From NCBI GenBank assembly GCA_943912265.1, contig CALTTS010000039.1, positions 1 to 10,100 of the forward strand: a stretch of DNA of 10,100 bases. Direction: 5' to 3'. This document shows, piece by piece, positions 1 to 6,808 of the stretch. The notes beneath the pieces are model-generated. The model searched no databases, was not told where the DNA came from, and was given only the letters and a program-made list of their open reading frames with translations. The number at the start of each line of letters is the position of its first letter. The first letter of the stretch is position 1. The position numbers and the translations under genes are program-made. The stretch is from an uncultured Xanthomonas sp. Its GTDB lineage: Bacteria; Pseudomonadota; Gammaproteobacteria; Xanthomonadales; Xanthomonadaceae.

Positions 1-162
1 GCCATCGCCATCCGCACCGCCGTCATCCAGGACGGCCACCTGTACGTGCAGGCCGGCGGCGGCGTGGTCTACGACTCCGATCCCGATCTGGAATGGAAGG
101 AAACCATGAACAAGGGCCGCGCCCTGTTCCGTGCCGTGGCCCAGGCCGCGAAGGGTTTGTGA
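1..162 (+). CDS. trpE: Anthranilate synthase component I, C-terminal end (partial)
   Basis: Frame 1 is open from the window edge to TGA at 160-162 and gives the last 53 residues of TrpE. The chorismate-binding domain ends in recognisable form: AIAIRTAVIQDGHLYVQAGG, then VVYDSDP, then WKETMNKGRAL. The AGGGVVYDSDP stretch and the ETMNK helix are the usual C-terminal signature of TrpE/PabB-type enzymes. TrpE converts chorismate to anthranilate using ammonia supplied by TrpG, whose gene lies 1.1 kb downstream here. PabB or another chorismate enzyme could end similarly, but the trpG, trpD and trpC context favours TrpE. The start, and any leader or attenuator, lie outside the window. Confidence 0.93.
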   Translation, partial: AIAIRTAVIQDGHLYVQAGGGVVYDSDPDLEWKETMNKGRALFRAVAQAAKGL

Positions 163-166
163 GGCG

Positions 167-1291
167 ATGTACGAGCATATTCCGGCCGCGCTCAAGCACG
201 GCTTCCGCAACGATTACAGCGAAGGCGCGCATCCGCGCCTGCTGCAGGCCCTGGCCGCGGCGGGCGCGGAGCAGAACCGCGGCTACGGGCTGGACGCGCA
301 TACCGGGCGCGCCATCGGCCTGATCCGCAGCGCTTGTGCGCAGCCGGATGCCGACGTGCACCTGCTGGTCGGCGGCACCCAGACCAACCTGGTGGCGCTG
401 GCCGCGTTCCTGCGCCCGCACCAGGCCGCCATCGCCGCCGTCACCGGCCACATCGCCACCCACGAGACCGGCGCCATCGAAGCCACCGGCCACAAGGTGA
501 TCACCGTGCCGGCGGCCGACGGCAAGCTGAGCCCGGCCGCGATCGCCCTGGTGCTGGCCGAGCATTCCAACGAGCATCTGGTGCAGCCGCGGCTGGTGTA
601 CGTCTCGCAGAGCACCGAACTGGGCACCGTCTACTCGCGTGCCGAGCTGGCCGCGCTGTCGGCGTTCTGCCGCGAGCACGGCCTGCTGCTGTACGTGGAC
701 GGCGCCCGCCTCGGCGCGGCGCTGGCTGCCGCCGGCAACGACCTGTCGCTGCCGGAACTGGCCGCGCTGGCCGATGCGTTCTACATCGGCGGCACCAAGA
801 ACGGCGCGCTGATCGGCGAGGCGCTGGTGGTGGTGAACGACGCGCTCAAGCCGGACCTGCGCTACCTGATCAAGCAGCGCGGCGCGCTGCTGGCCAAGGG
901 CATGGTGCTGGGTGCGCAGTTCGCCGAACTGTTCTCCGGCGGGCGCGTCGAAGGCAGCCTGTTCCTCGAACTGGCCGCGCATGCCGTTGCGCAGGCCACG
1001 CGCCTGCATGACGGGCTGGCCGCGCTGGGCGTGCGCTTCCTCGTCGATTCGCCGACCAACCAGCTGTTCCCCGTGCTGCCGCTCTCCACGGCCGAGGCGT
1101 TGGAGGCGCACTACGCCTTCGAACGCTGGCTGCCGCCGGATACCCACGGCCACGTCGCAATCCGCCTCGTCACCTCGTGGGCCACCCCGCCCGCCGCGGT
1201 GGACGCCTTCCTCGCCGCTGCCGCCGCGCTGCTCGCACAGGGCGCCGCATCCCCGATCCGCACGGCCGCCGCGCCGCTACTGGAGCGCTGA
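167..1291 (+). CDS. Threonine aldolase / beta-eliminating lyase family PLP enzyme
   Basis: This is a 374-residue fold-type I PLP enzyme, close to the usual length of low-specificity threonine aldolases, which split threonine into glycine and acetaldehyde. Family landmarks are visible: NDYSEGAHP near the N-terminus, GGTQTNL (phosphate-binding loop), HIATHETGAIE, VDGARLG with D178 (contacts the PLP ring nitrogen) and GGTKNG with K211 (Schiff-base lysine). The GGTKNG form resembles the Pseudomonas-type enzymes more than E. coli LtaE. ATG at 167 is chosen because the match begins there and it lies 4 bases after the trpE stop. A GTG at 131 would overlap trpE and adds an unlikely basic extension. 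The gene sits between trpE and trpG, 2 bases before trpG, so it is probably co-transcribed. Related lyases act on other beta-hydroxy or aromatic amino acids, so the true substrate is open. Confidence 0.87.
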   Translation: MYEHIPAALKHGFRNDYSEGAHPRLLQALAAAGAEQNRGYGLDAHTGRAIGLIRSACAQPDADVHLLVGGTQTNLVALAAFLRPHQAAIAAVTGHIATHETGAIEATGHKVITVPAADGKLSPAAIALVLAEHSNEHLVQPRLVYVSQSTELGTVYSRAELAALSAFCREHGLLLYVDGARLGAALAAAGNDLSLPELAALADAFYIGGTKNGALIGEALVVVNDALKPDLRYLIKQRGALLAKGMVLGAQFAELFSGGRVEGSLFLELAAHAVAQATRLHDGLAALGVRFLVDSPTNQLFPVLPLSTAEALEAHYAFERWLPPDTHGHVAIRLVTSWATPPAAVDAFLAAAAALLAQGAASPIRTAAAPLLER

Positions 1292-1293
1292 CC

Positions 1294-1881
1294 ATGCTGT
1301 TGATGATCGACAACTACGACAGCTTCACCTTCAACCTCGTGCAGTACTTCCAGCAGTTGGGGGCCGAGGTGAAGGTGGTGCGCAATGATGCATTGACGGT
1401 GGACCAGGTCGCCGCGCTGGCGCCGGAGCGCATCGTCATCTCGCCCGGTCCGGGCACGCCGGACGAGGCGGGCGTTTCGCTGCGGGTGATCGAGCAGCTC
1501 GGCCCGCGCATTCCCGTGCTGGGCGTGTGCCTGGGCCATCAGAGCATCGGCCAGGTCTACGGCGGCCACGTGATCCGCGCCGGCAACATCATGCACGGCA
1601 AGACTTCGCCGATCCGGCACGAGGGCAAGGGTGTGTTTGCCGGCCTGCCCGACGGCTACACCGCCACCCGCTACCACTCGCTGGTGGTGGACAAGGACCG
1701 CCTGCCGGATGCGCTGGAAGTGACCGCGTGGACCGAGAACGACGACGGTTCCATCGAGGAAGTGATGGGCCTGCGTCATCGCGAATACCCGGTGGAAGGC
1801 GTGCAGTTCCATCCCGAATCCATCCTCACCGAGCACGGCCACGCGCTGTTGAAGAACTTTCTTGATGGGGCTGGGCGGTGA
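1294..1881 (+). CDS. trpG: Anthranilate synthase component II (glutamine amidotransferase)
   Basis: This is a 195-residue class I glutamine amidotransferase, full length for TrpG/PabA. It hydrolyses glutamine and passes ammonia to TrpE. It starts with the typical MLLMIDNYDSFTFNLVQY, has the oxyanion-loop motif ISPGPGTP, the nucleophile elbow GVCLGHQ with Cys79, HGKTSPI, and the catalytic His173 and Glu175 in GVQFHPES. ATG at 1294 follows the lyase stop by 2 bases, and the stop overlaps the next gene as GTGA (1878-1881). Such proteins often also serve PabB in folate synthesis (PabA role), which the sequence alone cannot exclude. Position in the trp cluster supports TrpG. Confidence 0.95.
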   Translation: MLLMIDNYDSFTFNLVQYFQQLGAEVKVVRNDALTVDQVAALAPERIVISPGPGTPDEAGVSLRVIEQLGPRIPVLGVCLGHQSIGQVYGGHVIRAGNIMHGKTSPIRHEGKGVFAGLPDGYTATRYHSLVVDKDRLPDALEVTAWTENDDGSIEEVMGLRHREYPVEGVQFHPESILTEHGHALLKNFLDGAGR

Positions 1882-2525
1882 TCGAGCCGTCGCAGCTGCT
1901 GCTGTTCGCGCTGGCCGGTTGGCTGCTGAACCTGACGCCCGGGCCGGACGTGTTGTACATCGTCGGCCAATCGCTGCGCGGCGGCCGTCGCGCGGGGCTG
2001 GCGGCGGTGGCCGGCATCACCGCAGGCTGTTTCGTGCACGTGACGCTGGCCGCGCTCGGGCTGGGCGTTTTGCTGGCCACCTCGGCGTGGCTGTTCGATC
2101 TGGTCAAGTGGGTCGGTGCGGGCTACCTGTTGTGGGTCGGCGTGCGTCTGCTGCGGGCACCGGCCGGCGTGGTGGAACTGGCCGATGGCGGTGCGCCTGC
2201 CGCCGTGCCGCCGTCGCTGCGACGGGTGTTTGCAGGCGGCTTCCTGACCAACGTGCTGAACCCGAAGGTGGTGTTGTTCTTCCTCGCGTTCTTGCCGCAG
2301 TTCATCGCGCCGGAGGTGCAGGACAAGGCGCTGGCCTTTGCCGCGCTGGGCGCGTTGTTCACGGTGAACGCGATCCCGGTCAATGCCGGCTATGCGCTGC
2401 TGGCCGACCGCGCGCGCCGCAGCGATCTGGTCCGGCGCGGCATGCACTGGCTGGATCGGCTGGCCGGGGTGATGTTCGTCGGTTTCGGCGTGCGCCTGGC
2501 CTTGAGCGCGAGGCCGGGTGCATGA
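1878..2525 (+). CDS. LysE/RhtB family amino-acid exporter
   Basis: A 215-residue inner-membrane protein of the LysE superfamily, which exports amino acids such as lysine, threonine, homoserine or leucine. The N-terminal helix carries the family signature LLNLTPGPDVLYIVGQSL (Pro21-Gly-Pro23). The second half carries GGFLTNVLNPKVVLFFLAFL with the conserved Asn128-Pro-Lys130. Several further hydrophobic segments (about 41-65, 68-90, 150-172, 195-210) fit the six-helix plan. The GTG start at 1878 overlaps the trpG stop (GTGA), and its own stop overlaps the following ATG (ATGA, 2522-2525), so translation is probably coupled on both sides. The substrate cannot be read from sequence. Placement within the trp genes and downstream of a threonine-aldolase-like enzyme invites a link to Thr/Ser or aromatic amino-acid overflow, which is inference. 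Confidence 0.88.
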   Translation: MIEPSQLLLFALAGWLLNLTPGPDVLYIVGQSLRGGRRAGLAAVAGITAGCFVHVTLAALGLGVLLATSAWLFDLVKWVGAGYLLWVGVRLLRAPAGVVELADGGAPAAVPPSLRRVFAGGFLTNVLNPKVVLFFLAFLPQFIAPEVQDKALAFAALGALFTVNAIPVNAGYALLADRARRSDLVRRGMHWLDRLAGVMFVGFGVRLALSARPGA

Positions 2526-3034
2526 GCGGGGACGAGGGGCGCTTGTTCGTGGTGATGCTCGGTGGACGCCACCCGCGTGGACGTACCGAGCTGCACGACG
2601 TGGTCTTCGCGTTCGGCCGGACCCTTGCGGATACGCATGCGCAGCTGCGCACGCAATGGTTCGGTGCGGCGGCCGGACTGCACATCGATTCCTGGCTGGA
2701 AGTGGACGGTGTGGAAGGCTGGCAGGTACGTCTGCTCGACCAGCCCGCGGCCGTCGGCGAGCCCAAGCTGTTCTTCGTCAACCTCGGCGGCTACGAGGAT
2801 GGCGTGTTCGGCGAGGCGCACCGCTACCTGCTGGTGGTGGCGCAGGACGCGGCCGAGGCCAAGCGCAAGGGGCTGGAGCGGGCCGGCGCGGGCTGGGCCA
2901 AGCCGCATCGCGATGCCCTGTTCGAGGTGGACGACTGCCTGCCGGTCGAGGCAGGTGGCGGCCGCCACCTGCGCTTGCTGCGCGGCCCGCATGCCGGCAT
3001 CCGCCAGGGCAGCGATTATCTGGTTCTGAATTGA
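2522..3034 (+). CDS. DUF1543 domain protein of unknown function
   Basis: A 170-residue soluble protein that I recognise as DUF1543. The N-terminal LFVVMLGGRHPRGRTELHDV is the family hallmark, followed by LRTQWFG (about 42-48), HIDSWLEVD (54-62), KLFFVNLGGYEDGVFGEAH (82-100) and a VVAQDAAEAKRKG helix. DUF1543 proteins carry one or two copies of the domain. Here the N-terminal copy is clear, and residues 82-150 may form a second, diverged half. No signal peptide or membrane segment is seen. The ATG overlaps the stop of the exporter gene by 4 bases, and trpD starts 16 bases downstream, so it sits inside the trp transcription unit. Function is unknown and I assign none. Confidence 0.82.
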   Translation: MSGDEGRLFVVMLGGRHPRGRTELHDVVFAFGRTLADTHAQLRTQWFGAAAGLHIDSWLEVDGVEGWQVRLLDQPAAVGEPKLFFVNLGGYEDGVFGEAHRYLLVVAQDAAEAKRKGLERAGAGWAKPHRDALFEVDDCLPVEAGGGRHLRLLRGPHAGIRQGSDYLVLN

Positions 3035-3050
3035 CGAGCGGAGACACGCC

Positions 3051-4091
3051 ATGTCCATCACCCCGCAGGAAGCCCTGCAGCGCACCATCGAACACCGCGA
3101 GATCTTCCACGACGAGATGGTGGATCTGATGCGCCAGATCATGCGCGGCGAAGTCTCGCCGGTGATGACCGCGGCCATCCTCACCGGCCTGCGGGTGAAG
3201 AAGGAGACCATCGGCGAGATCGCCGGCGCGGCCGAGGTGATGCGCGAGTTCGCCCGGCCCGTGCCGGTGGCCGACCGCAGCCGGCTGGTGGACATCGTCG
3301 GCACCGGCGGCGACGGTTCGCGCACGTTCAACATCTCCACCTGCGCGATGTTCGTGGCGGCGGCGGCCGGCGCGCGCGTGGCCAAGCACGGCAACCGCAG
3401 CGTGTCCTCCAGCTCCGGCGCGGCCGACGTGATCGAATCGCTCGGCGCGTCGATCGAGCTGCAGCCGGCGCAGGTGGCGCAGGCGATCGAGCGCCTCGGC
3501 ATCGGCTTCATGTACGCGCCGATCCACCACCCGGCGATGAAGGCGGTGGCGCCGGTGCGCCGCGAGATGGGCGTGCGCACCATCTTCAACATCCTCGGCC
3601 CGCTGACCAACCCGGCCGGTGCGCCGAACATCCTGATGGGCGTGTTCCACCCGGATCTGGTCGGCATCCAGGCGCGCGTGCTGCACCGGCTCGGTGCCGA
3701 GCGCGCGCTGGTGGTGTGGGGGCGCGACGGCATGGACGAGATATCGCTCGGCGGCGCCACGCTGGTGGGCGAGCTGCGCGACGGGCAGGTGCGTGAGTAC
3801 GAGATCCACCCGGAGGACTTCGGCATCGCCATGGCCGCCAGCCGCAACCTGCGCGTGGCCGACGCGGCCGAGTCGAAGGAAAGGCTGCTTGGCGTGCTCG
3901 ACAACCGCCCCGGCCCGGCGCGCGAGATCGTGGCGATGAACGCCGGCGCGGCGCTGTACGTGTCCGGCGTGGCCGCCAGCATCGCCGACGGCATCGGCCT
4001 GGCGCGCGAGGCCATCGCCAGCGGCCGCGCGCTGGAGCGGCTGAACGCCTACGTCGCGCTGAGCCGCGAGCTGGCGCAGGCCCCGGCATAA
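3051..4091 (+). CDS. trpD: Anthranilate phosphoribosyltransferase
   Basis: A 346-residue TrpD, full length. It transfers the phosphoribosyl group from PRPP to anthranilate, the second step of tryptophan synthesis. The helical N-terminal domain (about 1-75) is followed by the glycine-rich PRPP loop GTGGDG (84-89), NIST (94-97), KHGNRSVSS (112-120), the anthranilate-side Arg171 in VRREMGVRTIFN, LGPLTNP (182-188) and the metal-binding Asp229-Glu230 pair in GRDGMDEIS. A Shine-Dalgarno CGGAGA (3039-3044) lies 6 bases before the ATG, stronger than at most junctions here, so trpD may be initiated independently of the coupled genes upstream. This is a stand-alone TrpD, not the TrpGD fusion of E. coli. 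Confidence 0.97.
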   Translation: MSITPQEALQRTIEHREIFHDEMVDLMRQIMRGEVSPVMTAAILTGLRVKKETIGEIAGAAEVMREFARPVPVADRSRLVDIVGTGGDGSRTFNISTCAMFVAAAAGARVAKHGNRSVSSSSGAADVIESLGASIELQPAQVAQAIERLGIGFMYAPIHHPAMKAVAPVRREMGVRTIFNILGPLTNPAGAPNILMGVFHPDLVGIQARVLHRLGAERALVVWGRDGMDEISLGGATLVGELRDGQVREYEIHPEDFGIAMAASRNLRVADAAESKERLLGVLDNRPGPAREIVAMNAGAALYVSGVAASIADGIGLAREAIASGRALERLNAYVALSRELAQAPA

Positions 4092-4116
4092 TGGCCGGCC
4101 GAGACGGGATTCCTGC

Positions 4117-4914
4117 ATGAGCGACATCCTCACCACCATCCTCGCGCGCAAGGCCGAAGAAGTCGCCGAGCGCCGCGCGCGCGTGCCGCTGGACGCGCTG
4201 AAGGCGCGCGTGGCCGATGCCCCGCCGGTGCGCGGTTTCGCCGCCGCCCTGCGCGAGCGCATCGCCGACGGCGACCCGGCGGTGATCGCCGAGGTCAAGA
4301 AGGCCAGCCCGTCCAAGGGCCTGATCCGCCCGGACTTCCGCCCGGCCGAGATCGCGGTCAGCTACGAGTTCGGCGGCGCGGCCTGCCTGTCGGTGCTGAC
4401 CGACGTGGATTTCTTCCAGGGCGCAGACGCCTACCTGCAAGCGGCGCGTGGTGCTTGCACGCTGCCGGTGCTGCGCAAGGACTTCACCATCGACCCCTAC
4501 CAGGTGTACGAGGCGCGCGTGCTCGGCGCCGACTGCATGCTGATGATCGTCGCCGCGCTCGACGACATGCAGCTGGCCGACCTGTCCGGTCTGGCGATGG
4601 AGCTGGGCATGGACGTGCTGGTGGAAGTGCACGACATCGACGAGCTCGAACGCGCCTTGCAGGTGCCGGCGCCGCTGCTGGGCATCAACAACCGCAACCT
4701 GCGCACCTTCGAGGTGTCGCTGGACAACACGCTGGCGATGAAGGAAGCGGTGCCGCGCGACCGCGTGCTGGTCACCGAGAGCGGCATCCTCGGTCCGGCG
4801 GACGTGACGCGCATGCGCGATGCGGGCGTGAATGCCTTCCTCGTCGGCGAAGCCTTCATGCGCCTGCCCGAACCGGGCGAAGGCCTGCGTGCGATGTTCT
4901 TCGACCATGGCTGA
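4117..4914 (+). CDS. trpC: Indole-3-glycerol-phosphate synthase
   Basis: A 265-residue (beta/alpha)8-barrel enzyme that closes the indole ring to give indole-3-glycerol phosphate. All catalytic positions known from the Sulfolobus enzyme are present: Glu59 and Lys61 in IAEVKKASPSKG, Lys121 in VLRKDF, Glu170 in VEVH, Asn191 in GINNRNL, and Glu221-Ser222 in VTESGI. VGEAFM near the C-terminus completes the phosphate site. It is monofunctional, without the fused TrpF domain of E. coli TrpC. It lies 25 bases after trpD and its last 8 bases overlap the next gene. trpF, trpB and trpA are not in this window. Confidence 0.97.
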   Translation: MSDILTTILARKAEEVAERRARVPLDALKARVADAPPVRGFAAALRERIADGDPAVIAEVKKASPSKGLIRPDFRPAEIAVSYEFGGAACLSVLTDVDFFQGADAYLQAARGACTLPVLRKDFTIDPYQVYEARVLGADCMLMIVAALDDMQLADLSGLAMELGMDVLVEVHDIDELERALQVPAPLLGINNRNLRTFEVSLDNTLAMKEAVPRDRVLVTESGILGPADVTRMRDAGVNAFLVGEAFMRLPEPGEGLRAMFFDHG

Positions 4915-5629
4915 GCCGCGTTATCCGGCCCCGGCCGACGATGCGCCGCTGGTCGTGTTCGACTTCGACCACACCTTGTACGACGGCGATTCGGGCAGCC
5001 ATCTGTTCGCCTGGCTGCTCAAGCGCAATCCGCTGCGGCTGGCCGCCGCGCTGCTGGCCACGCCGCTGCTCGGGCCGCTGGTGGCATGGCTGCCGACGCG
5101 CCGCCACGGCATTTCCGGCTACGTGTGGATCGCCACCTTCGGGCTGCGCCGGGCCGGCGATTTCAACCGCCTGATCGACCGCTACGTGGCCGCGCACGAA
5201 GCCGGGATCCGCCAGCGCCTGCTGCCGGCCGCGCTGGCGGTGTTCGCCCGCCATCGCGCCGCGGGCGACCGGGTCGTGGTGGCCACCGGCGCGCCGCCGG
5301 AACTGGCCCGCGCGATGCTCGCCCTGGCCGGCGAGCGCGGCGTGACCGTGATCGGCAGCCAGGTCGGCCCGCGCCTCGGCGCGGTGGTGGCCACGCGCCA
5401 CTGCCATCACGAGGAGAAGATGCGGATGCTGCGCGAGCGCGGCTACGGCGACATCGCGGCGGCGTATTCGGATTCCACCGCCGACCTGCCGCTGCTGCAG
5501 GCGGCCGCCGCGCCGGTGGTGGTCAACCCGAAACCGGCCAGGGTGGCCTTCTTCCGCCGCGTGCTGCCGGCGGGCACGCCGATCCTCAACTGGGGCTGCC
5601 CGGGGCGGGGCGGCGAGCCGGTGGCCTGA
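4907..5629 (+). CDS. HAD-superfamily phosphatase, PgpC/YfhB-like
   Basis: A 240-residue HAD phosphatase. Motif I is FDFDHTLYD with nucleophile Asp19 and acid/base Asp21, motif II is VVVATGAP (Thr127), motif III Lys171 lies in HHEEKMRML, and motif IV is YSDSTADLP (Asp189, Asp193). The region after motif I (about 32-80) is a hydrophobic cap, ALLATPLLGPLVAWLP then GYVWIATFGL. Its layout, and the SQVGP...RHCHHEEK segment, resemble E. coli PgpC (YfhB), a membrane phosphatidylglycerophosphate phosphatase, more than phosphoserine phosphatase. That comparison is from memory. ATG at 4907 overlaps trpC by 8 bases, which implies coupling to the trp transcript although no role in tryptophan synthesis is evident. 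The gene ends 21 bases before the convergent zinc-ribbon gene. Confidence 0.8.
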   Translation: MAEPRYPAPADDAPLVVFDFDHTLYDGDSGSHLFAWLLKRNPLRLAAALLATPLLGPLVAWLPTRRHGISGYVWIATFGLRRAGDFNRLIDRYVAAHEAGIRQRLLPAALAVFARHRAAGDRVVVATGAPPELARAMLALAGERGVTVIGSQVGPRLGAVVATRHCHHEEKMRMLRERGYGDIAAAYSDSTADLPLLQAAAAPVVVNPKPARVAFFRRVLPAGTPILNWGCPGRGGEPVA

Positions 5630-5650
5630 AGCGGCGCCGCCGCGTCGGGC

Positions 5651-6040
5651 TCAGTCGCGGGCCGGCGCCCGCAGGTCAAGCAGGAAATCGCGGAAATCGT
5701 GCTCGGCGTAGTCGGCGAATTCGCCGGCGTCGTAGAAGCGGCCGTGGCAATGCAGGCAGCTTTCGAAGCGGATGTGCGGCTGCTGCGGGTCGACCATGCG
5801 CACCAGCGCCCAGTGGTGGCCGCAGACCGGGCAGACGATGCGGCCGATGGCGTCGGTGCGCCGGCCTTCGGCCGGGTTGCCTGTGTCGATCTGTCCGGCC
5901 CGGTCCTTGAACAGCTCCTCGCCGCGCATGCCGAACCACAGGCCGCCGCAGCCGCGGCAGCGGTGGGCGTCGGCCTCGGGCAGGGACAGCATTTCCATCG
6001 CGCCCCCGCACTTGGGGCAGACGAGCCCGGCGCCGCTCAT
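5651..6040 (-). CDS. Zinc-ribbon (zf-TFIIB-like) protein coupled to clp
   Basis: A 129-residue protein with two CxxC...CxxC zinc-ribbon modules. The first is Cys8/Cys11 (VCPKCGG) with Cys28/Cys31 (CRGCGGLWFG), typical of the TFIIB-like zinc-finger domain family. The second is Cys70/Cys73 (VCPVCGHHW) with Cys95/Cys98 (SCLHCHGRFYD). The acidic, aromatic C-terminus includes EFADYAEHDFRDFL. The frame stays open far upstream, but that part is only a shadow of clp. ATG at 6040 is the natural start, because it overlaps the clp stop as ATGA, fits the domain start and gives a compact protein. Function is unknown. Zinc ribbons may bind nucleic acid or protein, and coupling to clp suggests a linked role, but this is inference. 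Confidence 0.85.
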   Translation of the reverse strand: MSGAGLVCPKCGGAMEMLSLPEADAHRCRGCGGLWFGMRGEELFKDRAGQIDTGNPAEGRRTDAIGRIVCPVCGHHWALVRMVDPQQPHIRFESCLHCHGRFYDAGEFADYAEHDFRDFLLDLRAPARD

Positions 6041-6726
6041 CGGGTGCCGTACAGCACGATGGTCTTGCCGCGGGCGTGCAGCGCGCCGTCGGCCTGCAGT
6101 TTCTTCAGCACGCGGCCGGCCATTTCGCGCGAGCAGCCGACCAGCCGGGCCAGCTCCTGGCGCGAGATGCGCAGCTGGGTGCCCTGCGGGTGGCTCATCG
6201 CCTCCGGCGCCTGGGCCAGGTCGTGCAGGGTGCGGATGATGCGGTCGGCCACGTCGAGGAAGGCCAGCCGGCTGGCCTTGCGGCTGGTATCCAGCAGGCG
6301 CCGGGTCAGCTGCACGCCGATGGCGTAGAGCAGGCGCGGGGCGTCGGCGGCCAGCGGCCCGGCCAGCAGCTGGTGCAGCTTGTCGTAGCCGATCTCGGCC
6401 AGCTCGCACTGGGTGCGGGTGCGCAGGATCACCTCGCGCCGGTCCGATTCGATGAACAGGCCCATCTCGCCGACGAACTCGCCGGCGCCGTAGTAGCCGA
6501 GCACCAGTTCGCGCTGCTCGTCCTCCTCGGCGATGATGCTGACCGAGCCGCTGACCACGTAGTACATGGTGCCGGCCGGGTCGCCCGGCCGGAAGATGTC
6601 CGCCCGCGCCGGGTAGCGGCGGCGGTGGCAGTGGGCGAGGAAACGCTCGATGGCGGCAGCGTCGAGCGGTGCCGGGCCGACGGCCGCACGGGTGGCGAAA
6701 GCAGCGATGGGGAGGGCTGGCGTCAT
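6037..6726 (-). CDS. clp: Crp-family transcription regulator Clp (c-di-GMP responsive)
   Basis: A 229-residue Crp/Fnr-family regulator that closely follows Xanthomonas Clp. A cyclic-nucleotide-binding jelly roll spans about 24-135 (IFRPGDPAGTMYYVVSGSVS, GYYGAGEFVGEMGLF, ESDRREVILRTRTQCELAEI). A dimerisation helix (137-170) and a winged helix-turn-helix (ISRQELARLVGCSREMAGRVL, about 187-207) complete it. Clp activates virulence, extracellular-enzyme and biofilm genes, and c-di-GMP blocks its DNA binding. Residues matching the reported c-di-GMP set (Asp70, Glu99, Arg154, Arg166, Asp170 of Xanthomonas) appear as Asp69, Glu98, Arg153, Arg165 and Asp169. ATG at 6726 gives the family length. A TTG at 6750 would add 8 residues with no support. 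Its stop overlaps the zinc-ribbon start. Confidence 0.95.
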   Translation of the reverse strand: MTPALPIAAFATRAAVGPAPLDAAAIERFLAHCHRRRYPARADIFRPGDPAGTMYYVVSGSVSIIAEEDEQRELVLGYYGAGEFVGEMGLFIESDRREVILRTRTQCELAEIGYDKLHQLLAGPLAADAPRLLYAIGVQLTRRLLDTSRKASRLAFLDVADRIIRTLHDLAQAPEAMSHPQGTQLRISRQELARLVGCSREMAGRVLKKLQADGALHARGKTIVLYGTR

Positions 6727-6733
6727 GGCGGGA

Positions 6734-6749
6734 TGTGATGGTGTGCGCA
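6734..6749 (-). promoter_or_regulatory. Candidate Clp/CRP operator in front of clp
   Basis: TGTGA (6734-6738), six bases, then GCGCA (6745-6749) match the CRP/Clp consensus TGTGA-N6-TCACA, with one perfect half and three of five in the other. The site lies 8-23 bases upstream of the clp ATG. Occupancy there would block clp initiation or early elongation, so autorepression is the simplest reading. It is also centred about 91 bases upstream of the predicted speD transcription start, a spacing at which CRP can activate. It rests on sequence similarity only. Confidence 0.4.
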
Positions 6750-6808
6750 AAGCTTAATGGCGGGGTGGGGCGGCGGCAAACGGTTCCGCACCTTCCGTTC
6801 CGTTGGCG

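Noticed and set aside
131..166. GTG start at 131 for the PLP lyase
   Set aside because: It would overlap trpE by 32 bases and adds 12 residues with no family match. ATG 167 fits the domain start.
2390..4015. Very long minus-strand open frame (541 codons) opposite trpD and DUF1543, with similar ones at 23-1153, 2778-4316 and 3586-4908
   Set aside because: GC-rich codon use keeps antisense frames open. Their translations are Arg/Ala/His-rich with no recognisable domain, and they lie opposite clear trp genes.
4085..4096. GGCATAATGGCC at the end of trpD as a -10 box for trpC
   Set aside because: It is formed by the trpD stop codon, and no -35 element is found at a suitable distance. Read-through from trpD explains trpC expression.
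5631..5640. GCGGCGCCGC palindrome between the convergent HAD and zinc-ribbon genes
   Set aside because: A 10-base GC palindrome without loop or T-tract is common in such DNA and is not a convincing terminator.
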